Assembly: GCA_018340375.1 (NCBI GenBank)
Contig: JAFFJZ010000001.1
Location: forward strand, 71,850,001-71,914,000
DNA: 64,000 nucleotides
Source of the DNA: Gonatopus flavifemur
Taxonomy: Eukaryota; Arthropoda; Insecta; Hymenoptera; Dryinidae
Reading direction: 5' to 3'
The notes under the pieces are model-generated. The model was not told the origin of the DNA, made no database searches, and worked only from the letters and a program-made list of their open reading frames with translations. A program made the translations under genes and the position numbers. Position 1 is the stretch's first letter, and the number at the start of each line of letters is the position of its first letter. Shown piece after piece: positions 12,729 through 23,639 of this stretch.

Positions 12729-13415
12729 TTATTCGAAAATACTACTACCCTTGTCATAATCAGTCATGATCATAATGAAATTGTTTATTCCGTCTTCAAT
12801 TTCACACAATTTAACGCCTACGATAGCATCAAGATACAATCCTTCCAATGAAATTTCCTCGCGTATAATGTGTTTGCGATCATCATTCCGCACGTTATTG
12901 TGTCTAAAAAACAATTGATCAAGGTTTGATGAACGATCCACCACGACCTTTGTCATAATACCTTCAAGGAGATTCGATGTAATTGCTATAGTACATTGAC
13001 GGTGGATCGTTAACGCATCTTCAATCGACGCGCTTGTAATAAACCGTTGCTGATACAAATTAACGAGCAGCAGACGATTAACAGACGGATCCAAGTGTGA
13101 CCTCTCTCTCTCCCTTTTACATTTAATCGATCGTTTTAATGACCGTGTCGAACGATCGATCGAGTCTTGGATGATGATCAATATGATTGACTATGAAAAA
13201 TGATTTCGTGGCAGAACAGACGTCCCCATAATCACGGATGTTTTCATTTTTTTCGAAATTTCAATCATTCGATTCTTCCCTTCATTATTTTCTTTCAACG
13301 AAACATCAAGCGATAGTTTATCAAACAATGATCGAATGATTGTGAATTGCAAAATTTGGAGAACAATCATTGGTGCATTGTACACAGAAAAGAGGGTTAT
13401 TTGAACGCAGCTCAA
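12729..13415 (-). pseudogene. Mostly open minus-strand frame with one in-frame TAG
   Basis: On the minus strand a single reading frame stays open from 13415 to 12729 (about 229 codons), broken only by a TAG at 13193-13191. This is long for AT-rich non-coding DNA. The first part has a hydrophobic stretch (ITLFSVYNAPMIVLQILQFT). The second part is hydrophilic, with a basic RSLKRSIKCKRERERS run, and the C-terminal end contains EISLEGLYLDAIVGVKLCE. The segment after the stop has no ATG at its start. I recognise no family. It may be a decayed gene, part of an old transposon or chance. Without homologues it should not be called functional. Confidence 0.2.
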
Positions 13416-16400
13416 TTCGTTCCGTCACATAATGAAGAATGTTTCCAGTAATGTTCTTGGGGTCTAATGTGACTCAATTTTCTAAATATACGATGCGAAT
13501 TTACACAAAATCTCACGCGGGTGTGGTATTGTTGGTTTTTTATTGCAAAGGAAATAGTGTTTAACGATAAATGTCGCATCTAAATTCAGATTTTATGAAG
13601 TAGAATTTTCTGTGAGCTGCTCTGTTACGCGAAATCGATTTTCAAAAGTTACCTTTGAAATTTGTTGATTAATTCAGTACTGCCTGATAAAATTATTTTT
13701 TTCCCAGCATCTTTTGTGATTACACTAAACTCAATTTTTGGTGAGAAATCTAGCTCTGCAAAAACTTAAAGAAAGAATCATTTATGCGTAAAGAAAAGAG
13801 TGAAGAAAAATTACCATAAATTAACAAAAATTACATTCGTAGCGGACAACAGATTTATCGAAGAATCGAAAGACTCGTCCCAGCTCTGAGGTACGGTAGG
13901 AATGACTGGTGGGGACATAGTTGAAACTGGTGGTGGGTGGTGGAAGTGAAAAGGCTTCATTATTAATATTCACGTCGCGCCGATCAAGACAAATTGAAAT
14001 CCTCTCTTATGTTCCTTGAGCTATTCAAACCATCGTCGCTCTCCTTTGTGGTGTGATTTAAAGTCTTCGCATCTTATTACTGGCCCGATAATGGAATGAG
14101 CCAGTCCGAGAGATCGTCCGGTGAATCCGTAATACGGCCGCTCGTGTGAAGTCTTTTTATCGTCATCCGTTATAAGAGAAGTGATAAACGTCTTCTCTGC
14201 ATCTACATGAATTCGTTCCGTCGTCAAGTCGTCTCGACACTTCAGAATGTTTGAACAAACGTTTTCTTCGAAGCGTATGATATATAGATACGAATGCCTA
14301 TATACAAATTCATAAGTTTCTCCTTTAAAAGATATGATGAAACGTGCGTTACCCTCGCAGAATTTGAAAATTTCACTGTATCCTCACTTCCGTGTGTCTT
14401 GAAAATATTTTTACCGTCCGTGACAGGGTCGCGGATAAAGAGCAGAATATTTATTATTGAATGATTATATTTTTCTCTTCTACCAAATATAAATGAATAA
14501 TCAGAATAATTGATTATCTCTTCCTTACGAAATAATGTTCGATTTCGGTGTTGGTCGTTAATGAGTAGAAGGGAACGGAACGCAAGATGTCTATTTCCCA
14601 CCAACTTTGGACGCTCGACTTACGATTAATCAGTTTTATGTCTACGGTACAGAGAATCGATTCTTCTTTCTTTCCCCTCGACGAATGCATTGTTGAGAAC
14701 ATCGTGACTGATTTTGTGCTAAATGTTGAACGAACTGTTTTCCCAAAATCTAAGCGAATAAACTGCTACACATTGACAATAAAAATTGTTGGATTTTCAA
14801 TACCTCGATTTGCATACGTCGTACAATACGAACTCGAGAGAAACGTGATTCTGCTACTCCTTACAAATCCTTCAACGCAACATTGCTTTCTACATGGAAG
14901 AAATGAACCGTGCAACATGAGGGTCTGCACTACTAGCGACCAAAGGAGAAGGAATAAATGAACCTGATAAAAAGAAAAAAAAAACTAGGCAAAAGGGCAC
15001 CAATAATTATTGCCGCTGTATCGCATTACACACAGGGAGCGACGCACGTCTCACTATGTTGCTATATGTAACTACTAACCGACCCTCAATGTTTGTGTAA
15101 CATGTATACACATATGTTGAATGGGACCCAAGTTGTTCGCGAATGTATGTATATACGCGTGCGTAACGAAAGAGAAGGCAAAAAAAAAAAGGAAAGATAG
15201 AAGAAGAAGAGGAAGAAAAAGAGAGAAGAAATGTAAAATGCCTTGGGGAGAAATACTTAACGTCGGTTCGTGACCACTGCAAGCTTTTACACCAGGACAA
15301 AACAATATATTGTCGCTCTGCTATGCTCTCTATACCACCATAGGCAATCAAGTTCCACGCTTTTGCTCGCGGCTTGCCGTTGCTCTAACTCTCTTCAATA
15401 TTACAACCGTCCGCGTACACACATTGTTTTCAGCACGAATCTTCGCTGAAGAACGTACGTGACCCTTTCCAGCATTAATAAATCGGTGAAACAAGCGATC
15501 CTGGAAATTCTCTCCGCATAGTCATAAATCCACTATATATACACACACACACACACATATTTCTGCGACATTGTTTCTTATAATTCATTTCACTTTGTTG
15601 AATTTTTGTGTATCGAATGAGATATATTGAATCCCTTTTGATTCATTCATCAACTTTTGTTTCTGGCATGAATTTTCTAGTTTGTTATGCTCATTGTGCG
15701 AGCTTCTGACTTATTCGCGGTGGGTGTGCTTATGCGTGTGTGTGTATATCAGTATGGTACACGTGATGGTTAAATGTACTTTTTGTTCGAGAACAAAAAC
15801 CAAAAGGAGGTGAAGGGAATAGAAGTGCAGAGAGACTGAGAGAGATAGGGAAATTCATAATACGTAGAACGACGCGTATGTTATTGCGTTGGCGGTTGAA
15901 CAACGCGTTAACATTGTTTGAAAGCCGCGACTTTGATCTGGTACCCGGTTGGCGTACATCAGGCAATTTTATGTCTCACCTTTACTAAGAATATGTGAGT
16001 AGTGCGGATAAACAATCAGTCTTTGATAGTATTCAACGATTTCGTAGGGTCCTCAACTTGTACTGGTGATGTTTGCTGTTTTGCTTTTACTTGCGCATGT
16101 AACGTCGATTCGACCGACAATACCGAACTGGTTGGCTGCTACCGTTCAAGGTTTCCTGTGATTGTTTTGTTCTTTCAACACTTTACAACATCGCTGTCGA
16201 AACAAACCCCAAGGCGGTATATTTGTTCCAGCCACTGGCTTCAATAAAAAGGGAAATATCCGATTCATCGACGTACATCGTGGATTGTTTAGATTTCTAA
16301 TTCTCGAATTGGAATGTTCGTATCGGATGAAATAATAATCCATTCTGCGTGGGGATGGGAGTAATCTTTTGAATTATGTTTTTCTCTGAACTTCATTTCT

Positions 16401-16650
16401 TGCACCTTCGATTGTCCTGACAATACAAAAAGATATTTTCATATCAAATTTATATCCAATTTGTACGTACAATAGGGATAGCTGAACCTCAAAACGAGTA
16501 CGAAGACGAGGTGTTCATGAAGCCATTAAGGTAGATAGATCAACCACACGTTTCTTTCTCGTTTTCACAAAACAAAAGGAGGGTTGTTACTCAGTGTATA
16601 TAAGGTTTTATGCGTGTGTGGATATGTGATGCTCGTAGGATCAACTTGAA
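13416..16650. other. Non-coding DNA with purine tracts and an AC microsatellite
   Basis: A long purine tract lies at about 15181-15232 (A-run followed by AGAAGAAGAGGAAG-like sequence). An (AC)n run lies at 15541-15557. An ATG-started frame of 124 codons at 14587-14961 overlaps two antisense frames and shows no domain, so it is not called. Nothing else is recognised. Confidence 0.5.
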
Positions 16651-16654
16651 GCAA

Positions 16655-16690
16655 ATACGTGTTCACGTATGGGCGCGTCTGAACGCCCAT
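16655..16690. promoter_or_regulatory. Two abutting perfect palindromes (candidate binding sites)
   Basis: ATACGTG-TT-CACGTAT spans 16655-16670 and overlaps ATGGGCG-(8 nt)-CGCCCAT at 16669-16690. Both have perfect 7-bp arms. The first holds two inverted TACGTG cores, the sequence preferred by bHLH-PAS/Tango dimers in insects. This is a motif match only; binding is inference. Confidence 0.4.
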
Positions 16691-16720
16691 AATGACCGGG
16701 CACGAGCCTGGGTATAATAC

Positions 16721-16742
16721 GCGGGGCGGTTTTTTGGCGCCT
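16721..16742. promoter_or_regulatory. GC box next to an E2F-like motif
   Basis: GCGGGGCGG at 16721-16729 (Sp/KLF-like) is followed by TTTTTGGCGC at 16731-16740, which contains the E2F consensus TTTGGCGC. Together with the palindromes just upstream they make a GC-rich cluster in AT-rich DNA, which suggests an enhancer or minor promoter. No open frame or TATA is tied to it. Confidence 0.35.
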
Positions 16743-17483
16743 CCCTAATCAATTAATCAGCAAATCTTGCTTTTATCTCGACCGTCTGTACAACCACATC
16801 ATTTTCTCCTTCTCAGTTTATTAGGAGGCGATTAAGGGTTCCCTCAATGATAGCTCGGGGGCGAAGAGAAGTGAAAAGGAAGGGTGAGAGAGGGTGATCA
16901 CCGAGCCATTCAAAACACACATTCACGCACACTTGGATCCAATGAAAACAAGAATGTAGTAACTTAATTGCCGTTGATACGATCGACCAAACATAAAATC
17001 TACGTCTTTACCAAACGTATAATTCTTACGCATAGGCGTCAAATTTCTCATGAGATTCGATCAACGAATTATCAAAAGTCACGTGAATTCGATGGGTTGA
17101 TGAGATCAAGATGATAACACGGACATTTCAATTTACTGCGATGATTAATCATATCTGTATGTTTTCGTAACGCTAGATAATTTTGTTTACAGTCTTTCTC
17201 CGTTTGTATTTGTTGTAACAAAATTATTTGTGAAATATCTAGAATCAAGTACAAACCCTTCCATCACTCCCAGTGGAAAAAATTCTCTAAATTTTATATA
17301 ATTTGTATATAATTCGATATAATTTTGACAATTTTTCTACTCGGGATTGAATGATCGACTCTTGTTCTTTCAATACATTCTTGTTAAAATTGATTGACAA
17401 ACTTCGAAATTCAGTAGCAATCGATTATGAATAACATAATAATTGATGTGCAGCAAAGTCATTCGAATTTTGGTCCCCCTGTC
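16743..17483. other. Non-coding DNA; AT-rich repeat patch near 17266-17345
   Basis: No gene is seen. The stretch after CCCAGTGGAAAA at about 17269 (TTTTATATAATTTGTATATA and so on) resembles patches at about 23038-23105 and 26420-26508, so it is probably a shared low-complexity repeat. Confidence 0.45.
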
Positions 17484-17920
17484 TTAAGGTAGTTCTCCGG
17501 GAGAATTCAGGATCAAATTAGAAAAATTATTGTCAAGCAGAGCACCAAGGTCGAAGGGATTCTTATTTATGACAAAAAAAGAACCAACTCGAAGTATATA
17601 TTATGGGAATATATTTTACTATTAATAAACAAATGCGTGTGACAGTGTCATGATGACTCATATAAAAAAATCCCCATGGTAAAGGTTTTTTAAATCTCAC
17701 AAGGAACGAACTGAGCCCTCATAAGTCATAAACGGATCAAAAATAAGAATTTCTTAAGAAAAAAATCATGTTAAATTTCGCGTTGTTGTTACAAGGTTGT
17801 TTATTCATACTTCAAGTTGGTTCTTTTTTTGTCATGAATAAGAATCCCTTCGACCTTGGTGCTCTGCTTGACAATAATTTTTCTAATTTGATGCTGAATT
17901 CTCCCGGAGAACTACCTTAA
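17484..17920. mobile_element. TTAA-flanked MITE with about 110-bp inverted repeats
   Basis: TTAA at 17484-17487 and 17917-17920 bounds a 437-bp unit. Inside, GGTAGTTCTCCGGGAGAATT starts the left arm (17488 to about 17598), and the right arm (about 17806 to 17916) is its reverse complement with only a few mismatches over roughly 110 bp. The core of about 200 bp has no open frame. TTAA target duplication is the hallmark of the piggyBac superfamily, so this is best read as a non-autonomous piggyBac-like MITE. The terminal bases are GGTAG rather than the CCC-start common in that superfamily, so the assignment is not certain. The low arm divergence suggests a fairly recent insertion. Confidence 0.85.
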
Positions 17921-19461
17921 CTTTATCCACTCAGAACGCTGCTTGTTTTCAAAATCAAAGCGGAAGAATTCTCACACCGCCCTTGTGTGACTTTCATTCG
18001 TCTTGAGGCTATTTGTAATACGTGTTGTTAATCGGCATCTCGGATCTGGTGTACATATGTTGGTATCTTGATAAGAAACGACAGCTAGCGTGTTTCGTCA
18101 TGAAAGAGTATCCCACCACCGTGCATAATCGCTGGAGGGACAATGCACGATTTTAAAAGCACAACAAGAAAAGCGTCCGCGGGTACATCTTGGGATTTCA
18201 TTATAAAAGCGAACGAGTTATTATACACTACGGCAATATATCATTACACCATGAAATTTGATATTCTTCCTATAAGACGGATAATGATTGATCGCACGCG
18301 AGCTTGAGGTTTAGTAAGAATTTGCTGCATAGGAGATCTGTGATCGATAATTCCTTTGAAATCAATTACGTGCTGATGAAAATGTTATGAATTATATGAG
18401 TTTTGATTATCCATCAGGTCTATGTACTTTTTTATGGTAGATAATATTGTTTTATCTCGTTATGGGATAGTACATTTGTCAGTGTTCGGTATAACTCAAT
18501 GCGAAAGGTACATAAGAAGGATGAAAAATGAAAAAAAGAAACCAAGAGAAACGAATCAAATGATCATATATATATGAAAAAAACATTGTGCATAGGAAGA
18601 TCGAGAAACGAAAGGAATAAAACAAAAGTTTGATAAAAAAGGAAGAACGCAAAATTAAAGACAAAGGGACGTAAGGATATGCAAAAAGGAGGATGAAGAA
18701 GAGGAAAAGCAAAAATAAAAGAGAAGAGATGAAAGAAGAAGAAGAAGAAGACGAAGCTCCGTTTGCTCTGCTCCTCTCTTCGTCCGTTAATGCGTTGCCA
18801 CGAAGATCTATGGACTGCCCGTAGTTTATATGCTAATCCGTAAAGAGTGTTAAATACTTGATCATTTATCACACCATCGCTTCTCTATCCTTCCCTATCT
18901 TCATTTTCTGCTCTTTCCTTTACACAGCGTTTTCTCGTTTCTTTTAATTTCTTCTTCCCTCTAGCCCTGCATTTGTCGATCGAGTGGCTTCGGACGTCCT
19001 ACTACTACACCCTTTCCCCCTTTTTTCCAAGCACTCTTTCAGTTCGCAAACTGACGGTGAGTAATTATTATTTTTCAGCCCTCAATAACACCGATGCTTG
19101 CGGTGTTTCCCTTTTTTTCAACATCGATTCGCTTCGATGAGCCTCGTCTCGAATAGTAAATCTTCTCATATATTTGTTGGTAGAAAACGATGAGATGATG
19201 ATTTCTTGGATATTTCTTGTGGTAAAAATTCTAATAAAAATTGTAATAAAGAATCGATTGTTGATTACTTGAAGAATTATTTCATATTCCTTCGAATCTA
19301 AATCAAACGAATTTCCAATCTAAATTCACATTTTAGGAGTCTGTAAATCCAAACAGGGTTTTTTTTCTTATCTAGATAACAACTGCACTGAATTTGAACG
19401 AGATTGATGGAAATTATCCCGTAAAAATAACATTCATATGATTGAAATATGAATATACTTA
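17921..19461. other. Non-coding DNA with purine-rich and pyrimidine-rich tracts
   Basis: A purine-rich stretch (about 18500-18755, including (GAA)n at 18735-18750) gives antisense open frames rich in Phe and Leu that are composition artefacts. A pyrimidine-rich stretch near 19007-19042 ends in TTTCAG and is followed 14 nt later by GTGAGT (see findings). Confidence 0.45.
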
Positions 19462-19713
19462 CACTGAAAAAAAAATTTATTCCAGTCGAATAAATATTTA
19501 TTTGTCCTGTACCAAAGAAATATTTATTAGAATTAACAAAATATTCTTTGGAACCAAAATAATTTATTTGAATTAAATAGATGGTTTTAATCGTTTATTT
19601 GATTCCAATAAATTATTTTGGTTCCAAAGAATATTTTGTTAATTCTAATGAATATTTCTTTGGTACAGGACAAATAAATATTTATTTGACTGGAATACAT
19701 TTTTTTCTCAGTG
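19462..19713. mobile_element. Hairpin MITE with TA target site (CACTGA ends)
   Basis: It starts CACTGAAAAAAAAATTTATT and ends with the complement of CACTGAGAAAAAAATGTATT. TA flanks both sides (19460-19461 and 19714-19715). Arms of roughly 115-120 bp pair almost perfectly around a short loop near 19583-19595. AT-rich words such as AATAAATATTTATTTGTCC occur on both arms. No coding capacity. Like the element at 155-622 it is a near-complete palindrome. Confidence 0.87.
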
Positions 19714-20171
19714 TATTTCGAATAATTTTTCATCCAATTCAAGAATTTTTTATCGACTTTCAATCGATATTTCTTTGTGGTGATCTATATATAAACTGAA
19801 TACTTTTTTCCTATGGAAAACAAATCCAATCATTCAAGGATCGTTTGTTCCCACGAAATTCAATTGTGTCCATTTTTAGGATTTTCGATATTCAAAATAA
19901 TATATGAAAATTTGATAATTTGGAAGTTGGAGAATAATTTTGTAGAGCTCAAAGAAGCATAAACAAAGATGAGAGAATTTGTTGAATATCCATTTCATAT
20001 GAAAAATTGAAAAATGAAACCAGTAAAACAAACGTCTACCCTGAATCATTTTCAGCGCCGCTGAACGGAAGACTATATTGAAGCATCTTCCATGTATTCA
20101 CTAAGACAGATTTTGATATTTCTGCGATTGATTTATGAGCTATGTTAGTAGATGAATGTGCAATTATCTTA

Positions 20172-20383
20172 TCCCTGGTTAAAAAAAAAACTATTGGTTC
20201 TCGCTGAATCTGATTGAATCTTGTACAATGTTCTAACCAAATCCTATTCAAGCATTTGCCAATGAGATTTAATCAGATCAATGTATCTTTTCAATGTGAT
20301 TCTGATTGAATCTTGTACAATGTTCTGACCAAATCCCATTGAATTTCATTCCATCAGATTCTATGGATTCTTGTAACCAGGGA
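20172..20383. mobile_element. Small inverted-repeat element with internal direct repeats
   Basis: The ends are TCCCTGGTTA (20172-20181) and TAACCAGGGA (20374-20383), a perfect 10-bp inverted pair. Inside, a block of about 42 bp beginning CTGATTGAATCTTGTACAAT occurs at 20210-20251 and again at 20302-20343 with a few mismatches. No obvious target duplication is visible. Probably a non-autonomous DNA transposon of unknown family. Confidence 0.6.
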
Positions 20384-20389
20384 TTTCAT

Positions 20390-21850
20390 CTGATTCTATT
20401 TTTCATTATTTTTATTTATTACTATATTCATCATTATTTCTTTAATTTTTTCAATTTCATTTTGTTTTTTATTATTCTCATTTATTATTTGTTTTTCGAA
20501 ATTTTTCAATTCTTATTTCAAGTAGAAAAAATTTCATTGTTTGTTATAGAACAAGTTTCATCACCCACTTATTCTCTCTTTTTCTTTCTCTATGAAAAAC
20601 AAACATTTTCTCCCACGATTGGCGGAATTGATTTTTTTTATAGCATACAGTACAAAGTACAAAGTACAGATTTATATAAGTACCATTTTGTCAGCTGCAC
20701 TGCAATTGCAAAGGTTTTATTCCACAAATCATTTTGATTGTTCAAATATTGTGGTAACTTTTGAACAATACAAAACATTTTCATGCATCTATTCAACAAA
20801 TCTAACATTTCATACCAAAAGTTTCATCCTTTTCAATCACATAATTACACACTTTTGAATGTTTGAAGGGTGGCTGTATGCAGATCTCGGCCACCACACT
20901 TGTTCTCTGTAAAATTCTCGTTTTTTTTCCCCGAAATGAATAATTCAAATGAAAATGGTTAGCTCTCCATTGAAAGTTTCGTAATTCTCAGAGATGAATA
21001 AATACACTCGTAAATCGAAAATAAAATACCTACGCGACACGCTGAACATCACGAGAATAATAATCATTATGAGGATCATCCAAGATTTATATTTGAAGAC
21101 GGTATTGAATCATTCGATGAAATAAAAACTCCATTAATTTTCAATTTTGAATTTATTCAAGCAACGAAACTCATCAATTACATTGATTTACGCATACAAT
21201 TTTTAATTACATACCACGATAAATATCACAAGCGAATCCCCAATAATTCACATTAATGACCTGTTTTGTGAGATCATATAACGTATTTCAAGTTTGTTAC
21301 TCAAGATAGAACCCAGACTCTGGAAAGAAAACGACTCGGTATTTTGAGCAAATGAGACATTTATTCCAATTACGTCAACAAACATTGCGGATAATTATTA
21401 TCCGTGATCGCTGTTGCTGAGAGACATAACGTCGATTCACGAACAAGAAGTACAACGAAATACAAAAATTATTCTCTCATTTTCAGCCTTCATTTTCATC
21501 TTTTATCTCGGATGATTGTACTTCTGTCTACACATCTTAGATTGGCGATTAGAAGAAAGAGAATCGTTAATTATTCACAACGTCGGCCAACTTAATTTAA
21601 ATGAATGTCTTATTTGCTCGAGTAACCGAATCAAGCCCTCGTCTGTGTTTCTAACGGTGGACAAGAATAAATCACGAAGAGGAGAAAAAAGGAAAAATTT
21701 AACGAGTCGAACAAGATTATAAATCGAGAGTGTGATTTCGAATGATCCGACTACGATCGGGGGACTTCTTTTTCATTGATCGAACTCTTTGAGATGATGA
21801 AATTTATGATGACTGTTCGCGAAGAGAAGAGAAAAATCATGGAGGGGTGT
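20390..21850. other. T-rich low-complexity DNA then non-coding DNA
   Basis: 20395-20530 is a T-rich run that yields Phe/Ile/Tyr-rich artefact frames. From about 20540 to 21850 no gene, splice-bounded exon or repeat is recognised. Confidence 0.5.
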
Positions 21851-21852
21851 CG

Positions 21853-21965
21853 ACCCTAGGTCTAGGGTGTTCATACATATACAGTATTGGCTTGCTAGCG
21901 CGTTCTTGAGATTTATGATTCGCGCCAGTTAATCCAATAAGGGCGCAAACGACTATGCGTGGGCG
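21853..21965. promoter_or_regulatory. Palindrome plus EGR-type GCGTGGGCG site
   Basis: ACCCTAG-GT-CTAGGGT (21853-21868) is a perfect palindrome. Downstream, GGGCGCAAA occurs twice (21941-21949 and 21961-21969), and the second copy overlaps GCGTGGGCG (21957-21965), the exact EGR/Zif268-type consensus (stripe-like factors in insects). The cluster could be an enhancer; this is motif evidence only. Confidence 0.35.
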
Positions 21966-21969
21966 CAAA

Positions 21970-22810
21970 TGATGGAAGCCTGCCAACTCGTCGCCCACGT
22001 AACTACCTTCGTCACGCGGTTAGGCTATTGATGTATGTGTGTATTTGTAATACAACCTTTACATACATTCATTCATATGAACATGCGCTATAAAGATATA
22101 CATTTACACGCGTGCATGTATCATCAATGATGGGGGCATGAAAATAGAGGTATGTTTGTCCGGCCGTGAATGATAAATCACAACGTATTATATATTAAAC
22201 CGATATTCTCAGTGATATGCTGAAGGAATGTTCATTGTCCAATATTTGTTTTGTTTTTTCGATTATTCGTGTAGAAAATATCAAGATTCTTGACTGTAGT
22301 ATTGTTCGTTATTATGAGAGAGGCGTTGATAAATCTTGACTTGAATCGATTGCGTATGTCGTTACCAAAGATAGTTATAGCACATTCAGGGTACGCAATT
22401 GATTCGTGTTATTTACGTTCGTACGATTCTAGAATGGCTTTTCGAGGAGTCGCATATTGTGTATTGAATTTTGCATTGAGTTACTGAATATTACTTTTGT
22501 CTTTTCATAATGATTATATGATTTCCTGAATTTATTAGACTTGTGACTCCTATTTTTGGCCAGGAAAAACAATAGAAGCCCACTATTGCGTCAAAGAATT
22601 GCCTAGAGTGATTCAAAGTAGACAAATTTGTGTGGCAAGAATTATGTGAAAAAAATATTATCTAGATATGAGATTGAGGAGTTCCCCCTTCTTTCGGTGT
22701 TGCATATTACATATTTCATTCTGGACATCTAGAACTGCAACATATCCAAACTCCAGTCATTTTGACCGAGACTTTTTTCACCATAGCATTGTTGTGGGTT
22801 CTTTTTTTCC
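21970..22810. other. Non-coding DNA
   Basis: No exon or repeat is recognised. The 65-codon frame at 22290-22487 has no domain and lies in AT-rich DNA. Confidence 0.5.
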
Positions 22811-23635
22811 CAGGTGTCCGGTACTGAATTTAGGCGCCGCTTAAAATCATAGATGTACGGTCCATGTTAGGGCAAGCTGCATTACCAATGTTTCCCCCTG
22901 TTCTGTAGCCAACTACAGCCCGTATACAGTCTAACCAGTCTTATCGCATTCTCCAAAAAATCGCGCGGATTAGTTGAATTACCAATGTGTCTCTTTATTA
23001 CGGAAACATAAGTGTGCTCAACTTGAATCCATACAGGCCCCAGTGGAAAGACTTTTAAAATTATATATAAGTTGTATATGAACTATATATAATTATTCAT
23101 AAATTATATAGAAGACTTCGCTTTGCTTCCTCCCATGCAGAATCCATAGACTTGTCCAAACACTGCACACGGAGAAAAAAACTAGCGATAATATTGCTGA
23201 ATCGACAATAAAATATTGTTATATATCAACCCACAGTAAAATTGTAAAAATATCGTTCAAGATTGTTAGATTGGCAATTTTATTGTCAACAAGACAATAA
23301 AGTATATCCAACATTAAAATTTCAACAATTCACTCATCGCTAGTCCTACGAAACACATTTTCCTCAGTGCACTAACTGAAAATAATCAAAGTATCAATGC
23401 AAGTGGAAATTAAAAATTTCTCTGAATGAGTAGAACATTATTTTTCGCAATATTTATTCGATTACAATCACATTCGATGGGTTTTATTTGCAGTGCCTGG
23501 GTGTCTTGCATAGGTCGAAGCTAGAAACACAGTGCAGGCCTTGAAAATAAGTGCGTGAGGAACCAAAACAGGGCCTTGAATGAAATAAGGACGCCTCGTT
23601 TGGTCCTAACTGCCGCCAAGAATTAATTCCCACAA
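22811..23635 (+). repeat. Dispersed repeat, copy 1 (interrupted by a MITE)
   Basis: Two blocks match the repeat at 55795-56725 in the same orientation. Block one holds GCAAGCTGCATTACCAATG (about 22872-22890) followed by TTTCCCCCTGTTCTG. Block two (about 23493-23632) holds CCAAAACAGGGCCTTGAATG and AACTGCCGCCAAGAAT, matched at 56657-56720. A TA-rich patch and the MITE at 23168-23369 lie between the blocks. Function unknown; it may derive from a long degraded transposon. Confidence 0.65.
23168..23369. mobile_element. MITE nested inside the dispersed repeat (CACGGAG/CACTGAG ends)
   Basis: The left end is CACGGAGAAAAAAACTAG and the right end is the complement of CACTGAGGAAAATG. ACTAGCGAT (23181-23189) pairs with ATCGCTAGT (23336-23344). 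The flanking TA duplication is not intact, and the inner arms match only in patches, so this copy is degraded. It sits between the two blocks of the dispersed repeat, so it may have inserted after that repeat was in place. Confidence 0.55.
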
Positions 23636-23639
23636 AAGA

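Noticed and set aside
14587..14961. 124-codon plus frame with a true ATG
   Set aside because: It overlaps antisense frames and has no recognisable motif, signal peptide or membrane pattern. AATAAA next to the stop is common by chance here.
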